From Alkalihalobacillus alcalophilus ATCC 27647 = CGMCC 1.3604 (GTDB lineage Bacteria; Bacillota; Bacilli; Bacillales; Bacillaceae_D), in contig NZ_ALPT02000006.1 of the NCBI RefSeq assembly GCF_000292245.2, forward strand, positions 16,283 through 80,282: DNA of 64,000 nt. Reading direction: 5' to 3'. Shown in pieces: positions 7,731-15,982 of the stretch. The position numbers were made by a program, and so were the translations under genes. How positions within the stretch are numbered: position 1 is the stretch's first letter; each line of letters opens with the position of its first letter. The notes under the pieces were generated by a model. That model saw only the letters and a list, made by a program, of their open reading frames with translations, was not told the DNA's origin and did not search any database.

Positions 7731-8237
7731 TTAAATATAATAAGTGATTGGGATATGTTTTTTTAAAATCGAAAATAAATATTCTTTTATTTCATGCTCT
7801 GACTCTTTTCGTTCACATGGATAAGGTGATTTTTTCGTTTCGTCCATGACATAAATCGTTGGTATTAATTCTGTAGTCGCTAAACTAATAAGAACAGGTT
7901 TAAGACTAAATTCAATGACTGAAGCATGGACTCTCGTTCCACCAATAATGGCAGGTAAAATCATTTTCCCTTTAAAAATACTTTTATCAAGATCATTTAA
8001 AAAATCCTTCATTTCTTTATAAGGTCTTTCTTTAGCCTCAAATAAAAGAACAACTAAATTAGCTTTGTCGATAGCTTGTAATGCCTTCGTTTCTTTTCTA
8101 ATATTCGAAAAATCTTTAACAGATACGGAAGAAATAATATCTCCAAATTTATCTAATTGGCTTTTTAAGGCGGTATGAATACAACCTAATGAAGGCTCCT
8201 TAGTGGGTACTTCAATAATCGTTATTTGATATGACAT
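7731..8237 (-). CDS. SsuE-like paralogue lacking the FMN phosphate loop
   Basis: 168 residues, aligned end to end with the neighbouring SsuE-like protein: IIEVPTKEPSLGC replaces the phosphate loop SGSPYKSSRLNG, while PAIIGGTRVHASVIEFSLKP matches the paralogue's FVIGGSLAHLLMVDYSLKP. The Ser-rich loop that holds FMN phosphate is lost, so it may be catalytically inactive, bind another ligand, or act as a partner subunit. The ATG at 8237 follows GGGGATGAG; the longer upstream frame has no better start. It is downstream of the ssuC-like permease gene by about 100 bases, apparently in the same transcript. Confidence 0.75.
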   Translation of the reverse strand: MSYQITIIEVPTKEPSLGCIHTALKSQLDKFGDIISSVSVKDFSNIRKETKALQAIDKANLVVLLFEAKERPYKEMKDFLNDLDKSIFKGKMILPAIIGGTRVHASVIEFSLKPVLISLATTELIPTIYVMDETKKSPYPCERKESEHEIKEYLFSILKKHIPITYYI

Positions 8238-8338
8238 AGTCTCATCCCCACACTTCTTATTAATTCTTAATATTCCTACTTGTTTAATAAGAATTATAAC
8301 AATAAAAGTGGTGAATAGCAATCCCTATACATTTATTT

Positions 8339-9166
8339 TTAGTCTATTTTCCAAGGTGTTAATCGCTTTTCTAAACGTAAGAGCGAATAATTGACAAGCA
8401 TACCAATAACCGAAATCGTAATAATTCCCGCATACATATAAGGGATTTGGAAACTGTGCTGCGAATTAATAATTAAATAACCTAGACCAGCTTTTGCCCC
8501 AATCATTTCAGCAGCCATTAAGACGAGAATCGAACCTGCTGCTGCCAATCTTATTCCAACAAAAATAGTCGGAATAGCAGCTGGTAAAATCACTTTTATA
8601 AACAGCCGAAAGGGGCTTAATGCCATAGAACGTGCCGACTTAATAAATAAAGGATCAACATTTCGGACTGAACTTATCGTACTTAACAAAATCGGAAAAA
8701 AGCAAGCATATAAGACAACTGCTACTTTCGATGCTTCACCGATTCCAAGTAATAAAATAAAAACAGGGAGAATCGCAAGTGCTGCTGTGTTTCGAAACGC
8801 TTCTAAAATCGGATTAAATAAATCAGAAATCGGTTTAAACCAGCCTATCAATAAGCCAATTGGAATAGCAATGATTAGAGCAAGTGTAAATCCGACGACT
8901 GACCGTGTTAAACTGGCAACCAAATGTGTCGTTAACTGACCCGTTGCAATTAACTCCCATAATCCACTCAATACTACTGAAATGGGAGGAAAAAACGCTA
9001 CTTCTACTAGCCCTAATCTCGGAATTACTTCCCACAAGGCAAGAAAGAGTATGATCACAATTGATTTTGAAACTATCGCTTTCCCTGTTTGATATAAACC
9101 GTTGAACGGTTTCATTCGGAGCGTTTGGTTTTTACGTAATCGAATAACCGTATCCGTGCGAGCCAT
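8339..9166 (-). CDS. ssuC: ABC importer permease, SsuC type
   Basis: 275-residue inner-membrane permease of the nitrate/sulfonate/taurine (NitT/TauT) importer group. Six membrane segments are predicted (about 33-52, 88-110, 125-150, 155-175, 210-235, 245-262). The EAA coupling loop that contacts the ATPase is around ARSMALSPFRLFIKVILPAA. It sits 18 bases after the ATPase gene and after ssuA, in the order A-B-C. The neighbouring monooxygenase and dioxygenase make an organosulfur substrate most likely. The exact sulfonate or sulfone is not determinable. Confidence 0.88.
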   Translation of the reverse strand: MARTDTVIRLRKNQTLRMKPFNGLYQTGKAIVSKSIVIILFLALWEVIPRLGLVEVAFFPPISVVLSGLWELIATGQLTTHLVASLTRSVVGFTLALIIAIPIGLLIGWFKPISDLFNPILEAFRNTAALAILPVFILLLGIGEASKVAVVLYACFFPILLSTISSVRNVDPLFIKSARSMALSPFRLFIKVILPAAIPTIFVGIRLAAAGSILVLMAAEMIGAKAGLGYLIINSQHSFQIPYMYAGIITISVIGMLVNYSLLRLEKRLTPWKID

Positions 9167-9184
9167 TTTATTCTTCCTTTCTTA

Positions 9185-10000
9185 TTATGAAATATTTATC
9201 TTTTCTTGTCTTTGTGCTTTACTCACTTCATCTTGCAACAATGTCCATAACCGGTGGCGATAAGCACCGAATTCAGGCAACGAACGAATATCCTCTTCGG
9301 ATTGTAAAGCATGTAAATCAATTTCTACTATTTCTTTGATTTGTCCAGGACGTGAGGTCATCACCGCCACTCTTTCTCCTAAATAGACAGCTTCATCAAT
9401 ACCATGTGTAATAAAAACGATCGTCTTTTTAGTCTTTTTCCAAATTTTTAATAATTCTTCTTGTAACGTTTCGCGCGTTTGAGCATCGAGTGCCGCAAAT
9501 GGTTCATCCATCATTAACACGTCTGGTTCATAAGCAAGGCTTCTCGCAATCGCCACTCTTTGTTTCATACCACCGGACAATTCATGTGGGTAACGATTTT
9601 CAAAACCTTCTAATCCAACAAGCTTTATATATTCTTTCGCTTTTTTAATCCGTTCTGGCTTTGAATAGCCTTTTTCTTCCAGTCCGAATGTGACATTTCC
9701 TAAAGTTGTTAACCACGGAAAGAGGGCATATTGTTGAAAGACAATGCCTCGATTTAATGATGGTCCAGTTATTTCTTTACCGTCTAGTGTAATGGTGCCA
9801 CTAGTTGGTAAAGTTAAGCCTGCTAGTAAATCTAATAAGGTTGATTTGCCACAACCACTTGGACCAACAATTACAAGAAATTCTCCCTCTTTAATATCTA
9901 AAGATACATCGGTTATCGCCTGAAACGGCTCATCATGAACATGTTTTTTTTGCTTTGTTGAAAATTGCTTATTAATATTCAAAACTTGAATCTTGCTCAT
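9185..10000 (-). CDS. ssuB: ABC importer ATPase, SsuB/TauB type
   Basis: 271-residue ATP-binding subunit. Walker A GPSGCGKST (about 52-60), Q-loop QQYALFPWLT, ABC signature LSGGMKQRVAIARSL, Walker B VLMMDEPFAALD and switch His in FITHGIDEAVYL are all present. It energises the permease encoded 18 bases downstream. AGAGGGG precedes the ATG by six bases. The ~25 residues before the first strand are lysine-rich and slightly longer than in typical SsuB proteins. Confidence 0.92.
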   Translation of the reverse strand: MSKIQVLNINKQFSTKQKKHVHDEPFQAITDVSLDIKEGEFLVIVGPSGCGKSTLLDLLAGLTLPTSGTITLDGKEITGPSLNRGIVFQQYALFPWLTTLGNVTFGLEEKGYSKPERIKKAKEYIKLVGLEGFENRYPHELSGGMKQRVAIARSLAYEPDVLMMDEPFAALDAQTRETLQEELLKIWKKTKKTIVFITHGIDEAVYLGERVAVMTSRPGQIKEIVEIDLHALQSEEDIRSLPEFGAYRHRLWTLLQDEVSKAQRQEKINIS

Positions 10001-10023
10001 TTTTTATCCCCTCTTTTCCATCG

Positions 10024-11043
10024 CTATTCCCCGTATGGATTAAACTCATTTGTATAAATCCCTTTCGCTTCAATATCTCCTTTATTTAAAAAGCCATCAT
10101 GCTCTAGCCATTCAATCCAAACTTGAAATTCAGATTCCAAAATCTGCCCTCCTGCTCCTTCGATCCCAACACTTTTCCAATATTGAACTAAATTAGTATC
10201 TTCATTTCGGTCTCGTTTTTCAATGATGGAAACCATTCTTTCCCTTACTTCTTCAACAGGAGTTTCACGAGCCCACTCAATCGCTTTTGCCATGCCTTCC
10301 ACAAATTTTTTCACCGTATTCGGATTATCTTGAATAAAGTCATCTCGGAAAACGAGGCTGCCCGCTGTAAAGTTGCCGAATAAATCTCGGTCTGTAAATA
10401 AAGGTCTAACCCCGCCACGTTCTAAAGCAACATCTTGTAAAATCCCCGAAAGGGTTGCAACATCTAATTGTCCTGAGCGCAAGGATTGCTCTCCATTAAC
10501 AGGTGGGATCACAACTAACGAAACTTGCTCAATCTCCTCTTCTGTTAACCCTTCTTGACGTAAATATTCAACAATCGCAAATTCATGATGAGCTCCTAGT
10601 GTATTTACTCCAATCTTTTTCCCGATTAAATCCTTCGCTTCTTGGATTGGGCTATCTTCTAACACGAAGTATCCCGTCCACGTTTCATCATCGACTCCGT
10701 AATAACCGATCACAGAAGTAATTGGAGCACCGGCTTCGACTAATTTAACAATCGCCCCGTTAAAAGCTCCACCAAAATCAATACTCCCTGTTACAGTTGC
10801 TTGAATGTTCTCAGGTCCACTTGTTGTATTCCCGACCCATTCTAATTGAAGTGGTTCTAAATAGCCTAAATCCTCGGCAAGCTCCCAATAGCTCACCGTT
10901 CCTGCTCCCCCTAAATATTTTAGCGTTTCTACTTCTAACTCTCCGTCATCACTTGTTGCACTAGTTGATGTTTCTTGGCATGCAACCAAAAACAAACTAA
11001 AAACAGTAAGTGCAAGAACCCATTTAAATCGAACAAACTCCAT
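10024..11043 (-). CDS. ssuA: ABC importer substrate-binding lipoprotein, SsuA/TauA type
   Basis: 339 residues with a signal peptide and lipobox LFLVAC (Cys about 22), so it is lipid-anchored outside the membrane. NMT1/SsuA-type fold: LKYLGGAGTVSYWELAEDLG opens domain 1, and TGSIDFGGAFNGAIVKLVEAG and GKKIGVNTLGAHHEF are typical of ligand-cleft segments. It delivers the sulfur compound to SsuC. AGGGGGAG lies eight bases before the ATG. First of the A-B-C importer genes, 26 bases after the monooxygenase gene, so monooxygenase and importer look like one transcript. Confidence 0.9.
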   Translation of the reverse strand: MEFVRFKWVLALTVFSLFLVACQETSTSATSDDGELEVETLKYLGGAGTVSYWELAEDLGYLEPLQLEWVGNTTSGPENIQATVTGSIDFGGAFNGAIVKLVEAGAPITSVIGYYGVDDETWTGYFVLEDSPIQEAKDLIGKKIGVNTLGAHHEFAIVEYLRQEGLTEEEIEQVSLVVIPPVNGEQSLRSGQLDVATLSGILQDVALERGGVRPLFTDRDLFGNFTAGSLVFRDDFIQDNPNTVKKFVEGMAKAIEWARETPVEEVRERMVSIIEKRDRNEDTNLVQYWKSVGIEGAGGQILESEFQVWIEWLEHDGFLNKGDIEAKGIYTNEFNPYGE

Positions 11044-11069
11044 TTACATCTCCCCCTTGAATCGACAAA

Positions 11070-12431
11070 TTACTGGACATTTTTCTTTTGCACTTTTGGC
11101 TTTGCATATTGGGAAATCGGTCGCTCTAACTCTAAATGCTCCCGTAATGTCGAGCCTGTATATTCCGTTCTAAAAAGACCTCTTTCTTGAAGTTCTGGAA
11201 TGACTTGATCAACAAAATCTTCTAATCCATCTGGTAAAAAAGGTGGCATCACATTAAAGCCATCTGCTGCTCCGTTTTCAAACCATTCTTGCATTTGATC
11301 AGCAATTTGTGAGGCTGTACCAAATATTTCACGATGTCCTCTCGCCCCAGCGATCCGACCATATAATTGTTTAATCGTTAAATGCTCACGCTCCGCTAAA
11401 TCTTTTATGAGCTGGAATCTGCTTTTCGCCCCGTTTATTTCCGTTACTTCAGGCAAGGAAGGTAGAGGACCATCAACCGAATATGGAGATAAATCGACAT
11501 TAATTAAAGCGGATAATAAACCGACTCCTACTTTCTCTGGAATCAACTCACGTAAATATTGTTGTTTCTCCCGAGCTTCTTTTTCTGTCTTGCCAATAAT
11601 CGGGAAGACACCTGGCATAATTTTTAATTGATTGGCCGAACGTCCGTACTTTGTCAGACGTTGTTTGATATCTCGATAAAAGCTTTGAGCCTCCTCAAGT
11701 GTTTGCCAAGCTGTAAAAATAACTTCAGCTGTTTTGGCTGCTAATTCTTTCCCTGATTCAGAAGAACCGGCTTGCACAACAACAGGATGACCTTGAACTG
11801 GCCTAGACACATTTAAAGGTCCTTGAACAGAGAAATGAGTCCCCTTATGATATATCGCATGCACTTTGGACGGGGCTGCAAATTCAGCACGTTCTTTATT
11901 TAAAATCAAGGCATCATCTTCCCAGCTATCCCATAATTTTTTGGCCACTTCAACAAATTCTTCCGCTCGTTCATACCGAAGAGTGTGTTGTAAATGTTCC
12001 TCTTGATTAAAGTTACGTGCCTCAGCAAGACGTGATGAAGTCACAACATTCCAAGCTGCTCTCCCTCCACTTATATGGTCCAGTGAAGCGAATTTCCTCG
12101 CAACATGAAAAGGTTCATTAAAAGTGGTCGAAACTGTGGCGGTTAAACCGATTTTTTCTGTTACAGCCGCTAAAGCCGATAGTAAAACTAGAGGATCTGG
12201 CCTGACCGCTACCGATTGAGATACGGCCGTATCAAGCTGCTCATTTAATGCGTATCCATCGGCAAAAAAGATCATATCGAACAGTCCTCGTTCAGCCGTT
12301 GTTGCTAATTTTTTATATAAAGAAAGCTGTTGTAAGCTATTTATCTCACTATTCGGGTGACGCCATGCCGCTACATGGTGTCCCGGCACCATAAAGAAGG
12401 CCCCTAATTTCATTTCACGTTGGTTCGTCAT
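11070..12431 (-). CDS. FMNH2-dependent monooxygenase, NtaA/SnaA/DszA type (LLM class)
   Basis: 453-residue luciferase-like monooxygenase that uses FMNH2 and O2. The length and motifs (MKLGAFFMVPGHHVAAWRHP at the N-terminus, LLSALAAVTEKIGLTATVST, DHISGGRAAWNVVTS, GHPVVVQAGSSESGKELA) place it in the NtaA/SnaA/DszA group rather than with SsuD (~380 residues). Family members attack sulfones, nitrilotriacetate and similar compounds. With ssuABC, an FMN reductase and a TauD-type enzyme nearby, release of sulfite from an organosulfur compound is the best inference. Start: the ATG at 12431 has GGAGGAG ten bases upstream; an upstream in-frame ATG overlaps that site. Confidence 0.9.
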   Translation of the reverse strand: MTNQREMKLGAFFMVPGHHVAAWRHPNSEINSLQQLSLYKKLATTAERGLFDMIFFADGYALNEQLDTAVSQSVAVRPDPLVLLSALAAVTEKIGLTATVSTTFNEPFHVARKFASLDHISGGRAAWNVVTSSRLAEARNFNQEEHLQHTLRYERAEEFVEVAKKLWDSWEDDALILNKERAEFAAPSKVHAIYHKGTHFSVQGPLNVSRPVQGHPVVVQAGSSESGKELAAKTAEVIFTAWQTLEEAQSFYRDIKQRLTKYGRSANQLKIMPGVFPIIGKTEKEAREKQQYLRELIPEKVGVGLLSALINVDLSPYSVDGPLPSLPEVTEINGAKSRFQLIKDLAEREHLTIKQLYGRIAGARGHREIFGTASQIADQMQEWFENGAADGFNVMPPFLPDGLEDFVDQVIPELQERGLFRTEYTGSTLREHLELERPISQYAKPKVQKKNVQ

Positions 12432-12508
12432 TTGAAAACACTCCTCCAAATTTTTTATTTTAAATTGACTAACCGGACTTTTCTAGCGATCATCTTGCCT
12501 TGTTTTAA

Positions 12509-12536
12509 CCTGGTGAAGAACTCCCCCTTCACCAGG
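12509..12536 (-). other. Hairpin in the leader of the monooxygenase-ssu operon
   Basis: CCTGGTGAAG pairs perfectly with CTTCACCAGG around an 8-base loop. It lies downstream of the likely promoter and about 80 bases before the monooxygenase start. There is no proper T run after it, so a leader structure or weak terminator is possible. Confidence 0.5.
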
Positions 12537-12537
12537 A

Positions 12538-12575
12538 CAAAATATAACTATTCGTATTAATTTAGTCGGATTTAT
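12538..12575 (-). promoter_or_regulatory. Promoter and operator-like site of the monooxygenase-ssu operon
   Basis: On the minus strand AATAAATCCGACTAAATTAA carries CCGACT as a -35-like box, 17 bases, then TATATT. The same arrangement (CCGACT, 17 bases, TATAAT) precedes the Rrf2 gene at 18877. The shared AATAAAYCCGACT core fits Rrf2/CymR-type operators overlapping the -35, which would link this operon to the regulator. Coordinates may be off by one base. Confidence 0.5.
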
Positions 12576-12579
12576 TCGT

Positions 12580-13473
12580 TTAAGAATATGGTTTACTCTC
12601 TTCTCCAACGATGTTATAAGGGATCGAGCCTTTCAGAGTGACACGACTCATAACCCGATGAGCACCCTCATAATCATTAATCGCATAATGTTGTGTTGCT
12701 CGGTTATCCCAAATCACAACATCTCCTTCTTGCCACTGCCAACGAACCGTATTTTCAAGTTTTGTAATGTATTCTTGAAATAAAGCAATTAAATGGGCAG
12801 ATGCAGAACTTGATAACCCCGATATTCGTTTAACAAAACTCCCTAATAATAATGTTTGTTCTCCCGTTTCAGGATGTGTTCGAACGACCGGATGTTCTGT
12901 TTCAATGACTTTTGAGGCGAATACATTCTTATAGCGCTCAACCGCCTCTTTTTTCGCTGTTGGTCTCCTAGCTGCATAATCAAAATCATTCGAATGAACA
13001 GCCCATAGTTGTTGTGCTAATGTTTTTAATGATTCTGGTAAGTGCTCATACGCTTCAACCGTATTAGCCCAAACGGTATCGCCACCAAACTCTGGGACTT
13101 TCACTGAGCGCAAGATCGTAATTTTAGGGTAATCAATCGTGAAAGTCACATCCGTATGCCATGCATCTGCACGCCCACCTTTGTCTGAATCTAATTCTAA
13201 AATATGCTTTGTTCCTTCTTTAACTGGGACGGTAGGGTGTGAAATTGGCTCTCCAAGTAGTCTAGCAAAGGCTTCTTGTTCTGAATCTGTTAAATGCGTT
13301 TGATTACGGAAGAACAAAACTTTATGCTTCAGTAAAGCATTTTCGACAATTTTAGTCGTTTCCTCATCCAATGAACCTGTAAGTTTAATCCCTGTCACCA
13401 CAGCACCAATTCGACCTGAAACTTGTTTTACCTCAACCTTTGTTTTGTTTTCTTTTTCATTTAAAATGCTCAT
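12580..13473 (-). CDS. TauD/TfdA-family Fe(II)/2-oxoglutarate dioxygenase
   Basis: 297 residues. The iron-binding HxD is in AWHTDVTF (His 106, Asp 108); the distal His and the 2-oxoglutarate-binding Arg are in GAHRVMSRV near residue 270, preceded by IWDNRATQHYA. Members oxidise taurine, alkylsulfates or aryloxyalkanoates so that sulfite, sulfate or another leaving group is released. The sulfur-assimilation context favours taurine, sulfonate or alkylsulfate ester as substrate. It has its own ribosome site (GGGAGAG) and is separated from both neighbours by terminator-like structures, so it is probably monocistronic and sulfur-regulated. Confidence 0.88.
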   Translation of the reverse strand: MSILNEKENKTKVEVKQVSGRIGAVVTGIKLTGSLDEETTKIVENALLKHKVLFFRNQTHLTDSEQEAFARLLGEPISHPTVPVKEGTKHILELDSDKGGRADAWHTDVTFTIDYPKITILRSVKVPEFGGDTVWANTVEAYEHLPESLKTLAQQLWAVHSNDFDYAARRPTAKKEAVERYKNVFASKVIETEHPVVRTHPETGEQTLLLGSFVKRISGLSSSASAHLIALFQEYITKLENTVRWQWQEGDVVIWDNRATQHYAINDYEGAHRVMSRVTLKGSIPYNIVGEESKPYS

Positions 13474-13510
13474 TTCACACTCTCCCTTTCATTTTTTTAG
13501 GAAATCTCTT

Positions 13511-13597
13511 TAAAAAAAAGATAAGGTCCTAATGTCCATATTTGATAATTCAAATAAAGAAATTAAGACCTCTAGTAAACTAGTCGGTTATGCAGTT
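13511..13597 (-). terminator. Mini-hairpin plus terminator, motif copy b
   Basis: Minus strand: ACCGA, mini-hairpin CTAG-TTTA-CTAG, then AGGTCTTAAT pairing with ATTAGGACCT, then TATCTTTTTTTT. An inner TTTGA-ATTA-TCAAA may extend it. It lies after the 99-residue gene and before the dioxygenase gene; it could terminate the former or attenuate the latter. The CCGACTAG core also resembles the Rrf2-type sites upstream of 12431 and 18877. Confidence 0.6.
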
Positions 13598-13614
13598 GTT
13601 TATCTCCATTCAGC

Positions 13615-13914
13615 TTAATAAAAGGGCCCATAAGGATAATGACTTAAATAAAACTGTTCCGCTTTTTCTCGCATATCTGTCCACGATTGAAAAGCAGTTT
13701 GATTCAGAACAAATTGTTCCCACGCTTTTGATTCTACTTGCAGGACGAGTGGCCAAATAATTGAAATTTCCTCTTGATAGTTCCTATTCATTTCTTTCCA
13801 ACTCGTATATTTTGTATATTTCCTCATAAACTCTTCATTAAATAACAAAGCAGGTGGTGCGATAAAGTATGGGATAAACAAGAAAAACCTCAACCATAAC
13901 CTTCCCCACTTCAT
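13615..13914 (-). CDS. Small protein of unknown function in the sulfur block
   Basis: 99 residues, not recognised. It has a hydrophobic N-terminus (about 5-27, WLRFFLFIPYFIAPPALLF) that could be a signal or membrane anchor, then an aromatic-rich soluble part (seven Trp in all) ending in YPYGPFY. AGGAGGG lies six bases before the ATG, so translation is likely. It sits between the sulfate importer and the dioxygenase, with terminator structures on both sides, which suggests a separately controlled sulfur-starvation gene. No function is proposed. Confidence 0.65.
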   Translation of the reverse strand: MKWGRLWLRFFLFIPYFIAPPALLFNEEFMRKYTKYTSWKEMNRNYQEEISIIWPLVLQVESKAWEQFVLNQTAFQSWTDMREKAEQFYLSHYPYGPFY

Positions 13915-13944
13915 ATAAATCCCTCCTCCAAAATATTATCTACG

Positions 13945-13994
13945 AAAAAAAGCCTCTATTCATTATGAATAAAAGCTTTCGGTGAACCGATCAG
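13945..13994 (-). terminator. Mini-hairpin plus terminator, motif copy c
   Basis: Minus strand: CTGA, mini-hairpin TCGG-TTCA-CCGA, AAGC, then a terminator stem GCTTTTATTC with GAATAGAGGC and seven T. It follows cysA and precedes the 99-residue gene. It shares CTGATCGG-N4-CCGAARGC with the structure upstream of the Rrf2 gene. Confidence 0.75.
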
Positions 13995-14012
13995 TCTTTT
14001 TGTTTTATTAAA

Positions 14013-15092
14013 TTAAATCGAAAATTCCTCAGGTGTGAACACTTTTATTTGTTTTGGTTTAACAAAAACAACTTGACCTTGTGTAATACCTAAATCAATA
14101 AACTTGCTCTTTTCTAATTCAATTTCAATTAAATCTCCTTGCTCTCGCTTTGCTTCAATAAAGACGATTGGACCTACTGCATGAATATATTGAATCGAAA
14201 CAGGTAAATAACCTTCCCCTTGCTCAGTCGTTTGAATATCAAATTGATGAGGTCTTGTATAAGCAAATGTGTCCTTTTTTGTATTTTGCACCGTTGCCGC
14301 GATATCACGATGATAAATTTCATCCCCAGATGATTGAAAAATACCGTTGTGTACTCTCCCTTTAAAAATATTGACATTTCCTAAAAAATCAAAGACAAAC
14401 GGGCTATTAGGGTTTTCATACACTTCGTCAGGTGTACCAATTTGTTTAATTTGACCATCATTCATCACAACGACTCGGTCTGAAACATCTAAAGCCTCTT
14501 CTTGGTCGTGAGTGACAAAAACACTTGTTATATGAAACTCATCATGAAGTTTTCTTAACCATCTTCTTAAATCTTTTCGTACTTTCGCATCTAATGCCCC
14601 AAATGGTTCATCAAGCAACAGCACTTTTGGTTGAACAGCTAGCGCTCTTGCTAAAGCGACCCTTTGCCTTTGACCTCCAGATAATTGACTTGGATAGCGA
14701 TTTTCTAAGCCATCAAGCTTGACTAATTCAAGTAATTCTTTAACTTTATCTTTGATTTCCTTTTTTGAAGGTCTTTCTTTTCTCGGTTTGACTCGTAACC
14801 CATAAGAAATATTTTCAGCGACACTCATATGAGAAAAGAGAGCATAATGCTGAAAAACAAAACCGACTTGTCTTTTAATTGCTTCAACATCCGTCATATT
14901 CTGTTCACCAAAATAAATATTTCCTTGATCCGGCTGCTCAAGCCCCGCAATAATTCGTAAGAGCGATGTTTTCCCTGAACCTGAAGGACCTAATAGGGCA
15001 ACTAATTCTCCTGATTCAATGTTTAAATCGACATCTGTTAATGCAGCAAATGAGCCAAAGTTTTTTGAGATATTCTCTATTTTAATTGACAT
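14013..15092 (-). CDS. cysA: Sulfate/thiosulfate ABC importer ATPase
   Basis: 359 residues. ATPase domain with Walker A GPSGSGKTS, Q-loop FQHYALFSHM, signature LSGGQRQRVALARAL, Walker B VLLLDEPFGALD and switch His VTHDQEEALD, followed by a C-terminal regulatory region of about 120 residues, as in CysA. It powers the CysT-CysW channel. Start: the ATG at 15092 lies two bases after the cysW stop codon, with AAAGGCGGTG upstream; the in-frame extension inside cysW is unlikely. Last gene of sbp-cysT-cysW-cysA. Confidence 0.94.
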   Translation of the reverse strand: MSIKIENISKNFGSFAALTDVDLNIESGELVALLGPSGSGKTSLLRIIAGLEQPDQGNIYFGEQNMTDVEAIKRQVGFVFQHYALFSHMSVAENISYGLRVKPRKERPSKKEIKDKVKELLELVKLDGLENRYPSQLSGGQRQRVALARALAVQPKVLLLDEPFGALDAKVRKDLRRWLRKLHDEFHITSVFVTHDQEEALDVSDRVVVMNDGQIKQIGTPDEVYENPNSPFVFDFLGNVNIFKGRVHNGIFQSSGDEIYHRDIAATVQNTKKDTFAYTRPHQFDIQTTEQGEGYLPVSIQYIHAVGPIVFIEAKREQGDLIEIELEKSKFIDLGITQGQVVFVKPKQIKVFTPEEFSI

Positions 15093-15094
15093 AA

Positions 15095-15970
15095 CTACGA
15101 TGACACCGCCTTTTGTTGATTCGCTTTCCATTCAATTGTATTTTTAATAATAATCGTGACAATCGCCAATAATGACATAAGTGATGCAACGGCAAAAGCA
15201 GCTGTAAATTGATATTCGTTATAAAGAATTTCTACATGAAGTGGCATCGTATTCGTCATTCCACGAATTTTTCCTGATACGACCGAAACAGCTCCGAATT
15301 CGCCAATCGCTCTCGCATTACATAAAATCATTCCATACAGAAGCCCCCACTTAATATTCGGTAAAGTAACGTGTAAGAAGGTTCTCCATCCATTTGCCCC
15401 TAATGATACCGACGCTTCCTCTTCTGAAGTCCCTTGCGCTTGCATGAGTGGAATTAATTCTCGTGCAACAAATGGAACTGTCACAAACAACGTCGCTAAA
15501 ATAATACCTGGTACAGAGAATATAATTCTCCAGCCTTGCTCCATTAAAAAGGGACCAAAAAGACCATGGGCACTAAATAATAAAATAAAAACTAAACCAG
15601 CAATGACAGGCGACACAGAAAATGGCAAATCAATTAAAGTAACTAAAAAGCTTTTACCCCGAAAGCGGTATTTCGAAATAAGCCAAGCGGCTGCCACTCC
15701 AAAAATCGTATTTAAGGGGACGACAATGACCGCTACTAATAACGTCAATTTGATGGCCGACATCGCATCTGGTTCCGTAATCGCCGCCATATAAGTCGCA
15801 ATTCCTTGTTCAAATGCTTTAAAGAAGATTGCAATTAACGGTAATAATAAAAAGAGAATAAGAAAGACGAGAGCGATAGAAATGAGCAGCCATTTTACCC
15901 AATTTGGCTCTTTTAATGCCTTTGCTTGAATTGTTTGTTGATTTGTTTGAGTTTGTAAACCAGCCATCAT
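15095..15970 (-). CDS. cysW: Sulfate ABC importer permease CysW
   Basis: 291-residue inner-membrane permease with six helices. Family marks include DLPFSVSPVIAGLVFILLFS, VARELIPLMQAQGTSEEEAS with the EAA loop (SLGANGWRTFLHVTLPNIKW), and NARAIGEFGAVSVVSG. It forms the channel with CysT. AGGAG lies six to nine bases before tandem ATGs. It is 12 bases after cysT and is followed two bases later by cysA, so the three are surely one transcript. Confidence 0.94.
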   Translation of the reverse strand: MMAGLQTQTNQQTIQAKALKEPNWVKWLLISIALVFLILFLLLPLIAIFFKAFEQGIATYMAAITEPDAMSAIKLTLLVAVIVVPLNTIFGVAAAWLISKYRFRGKSFLVTLIDLPFSVSPVIAGLVFILLFSAHGLFGPFLMEQGWRIIFSVPGIILATLFVTVPFVARELIPLMQAQGTSEEEASVSLGANGWRTFLHVTLPNIKWGLLYGMILCNARAIGEFGAVSVVSGKIRGMTNTMPLHVEILYNEYQFTAAFAVASLMSLLAIVTIIIKNTIEWKANQQKAVSS

Positions 15971-15982
15971 TTTAACTCCTTT

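Noticed and set aside
13975..13994. CTGA...GAAA resembling a hammerhead ribozyme core
   Set aside because: The hammerhead CUGANGA is absent and the flanking stems I and III do not form. The sequence fits a mini-hairpin in front of a terminator.
13474..14012. SAM (S-box) riboswitch or T-box ahead of sulfur genes
   Set aside because: None of the conserved S-box or T-box cores is present in any leader of the sulfur block.
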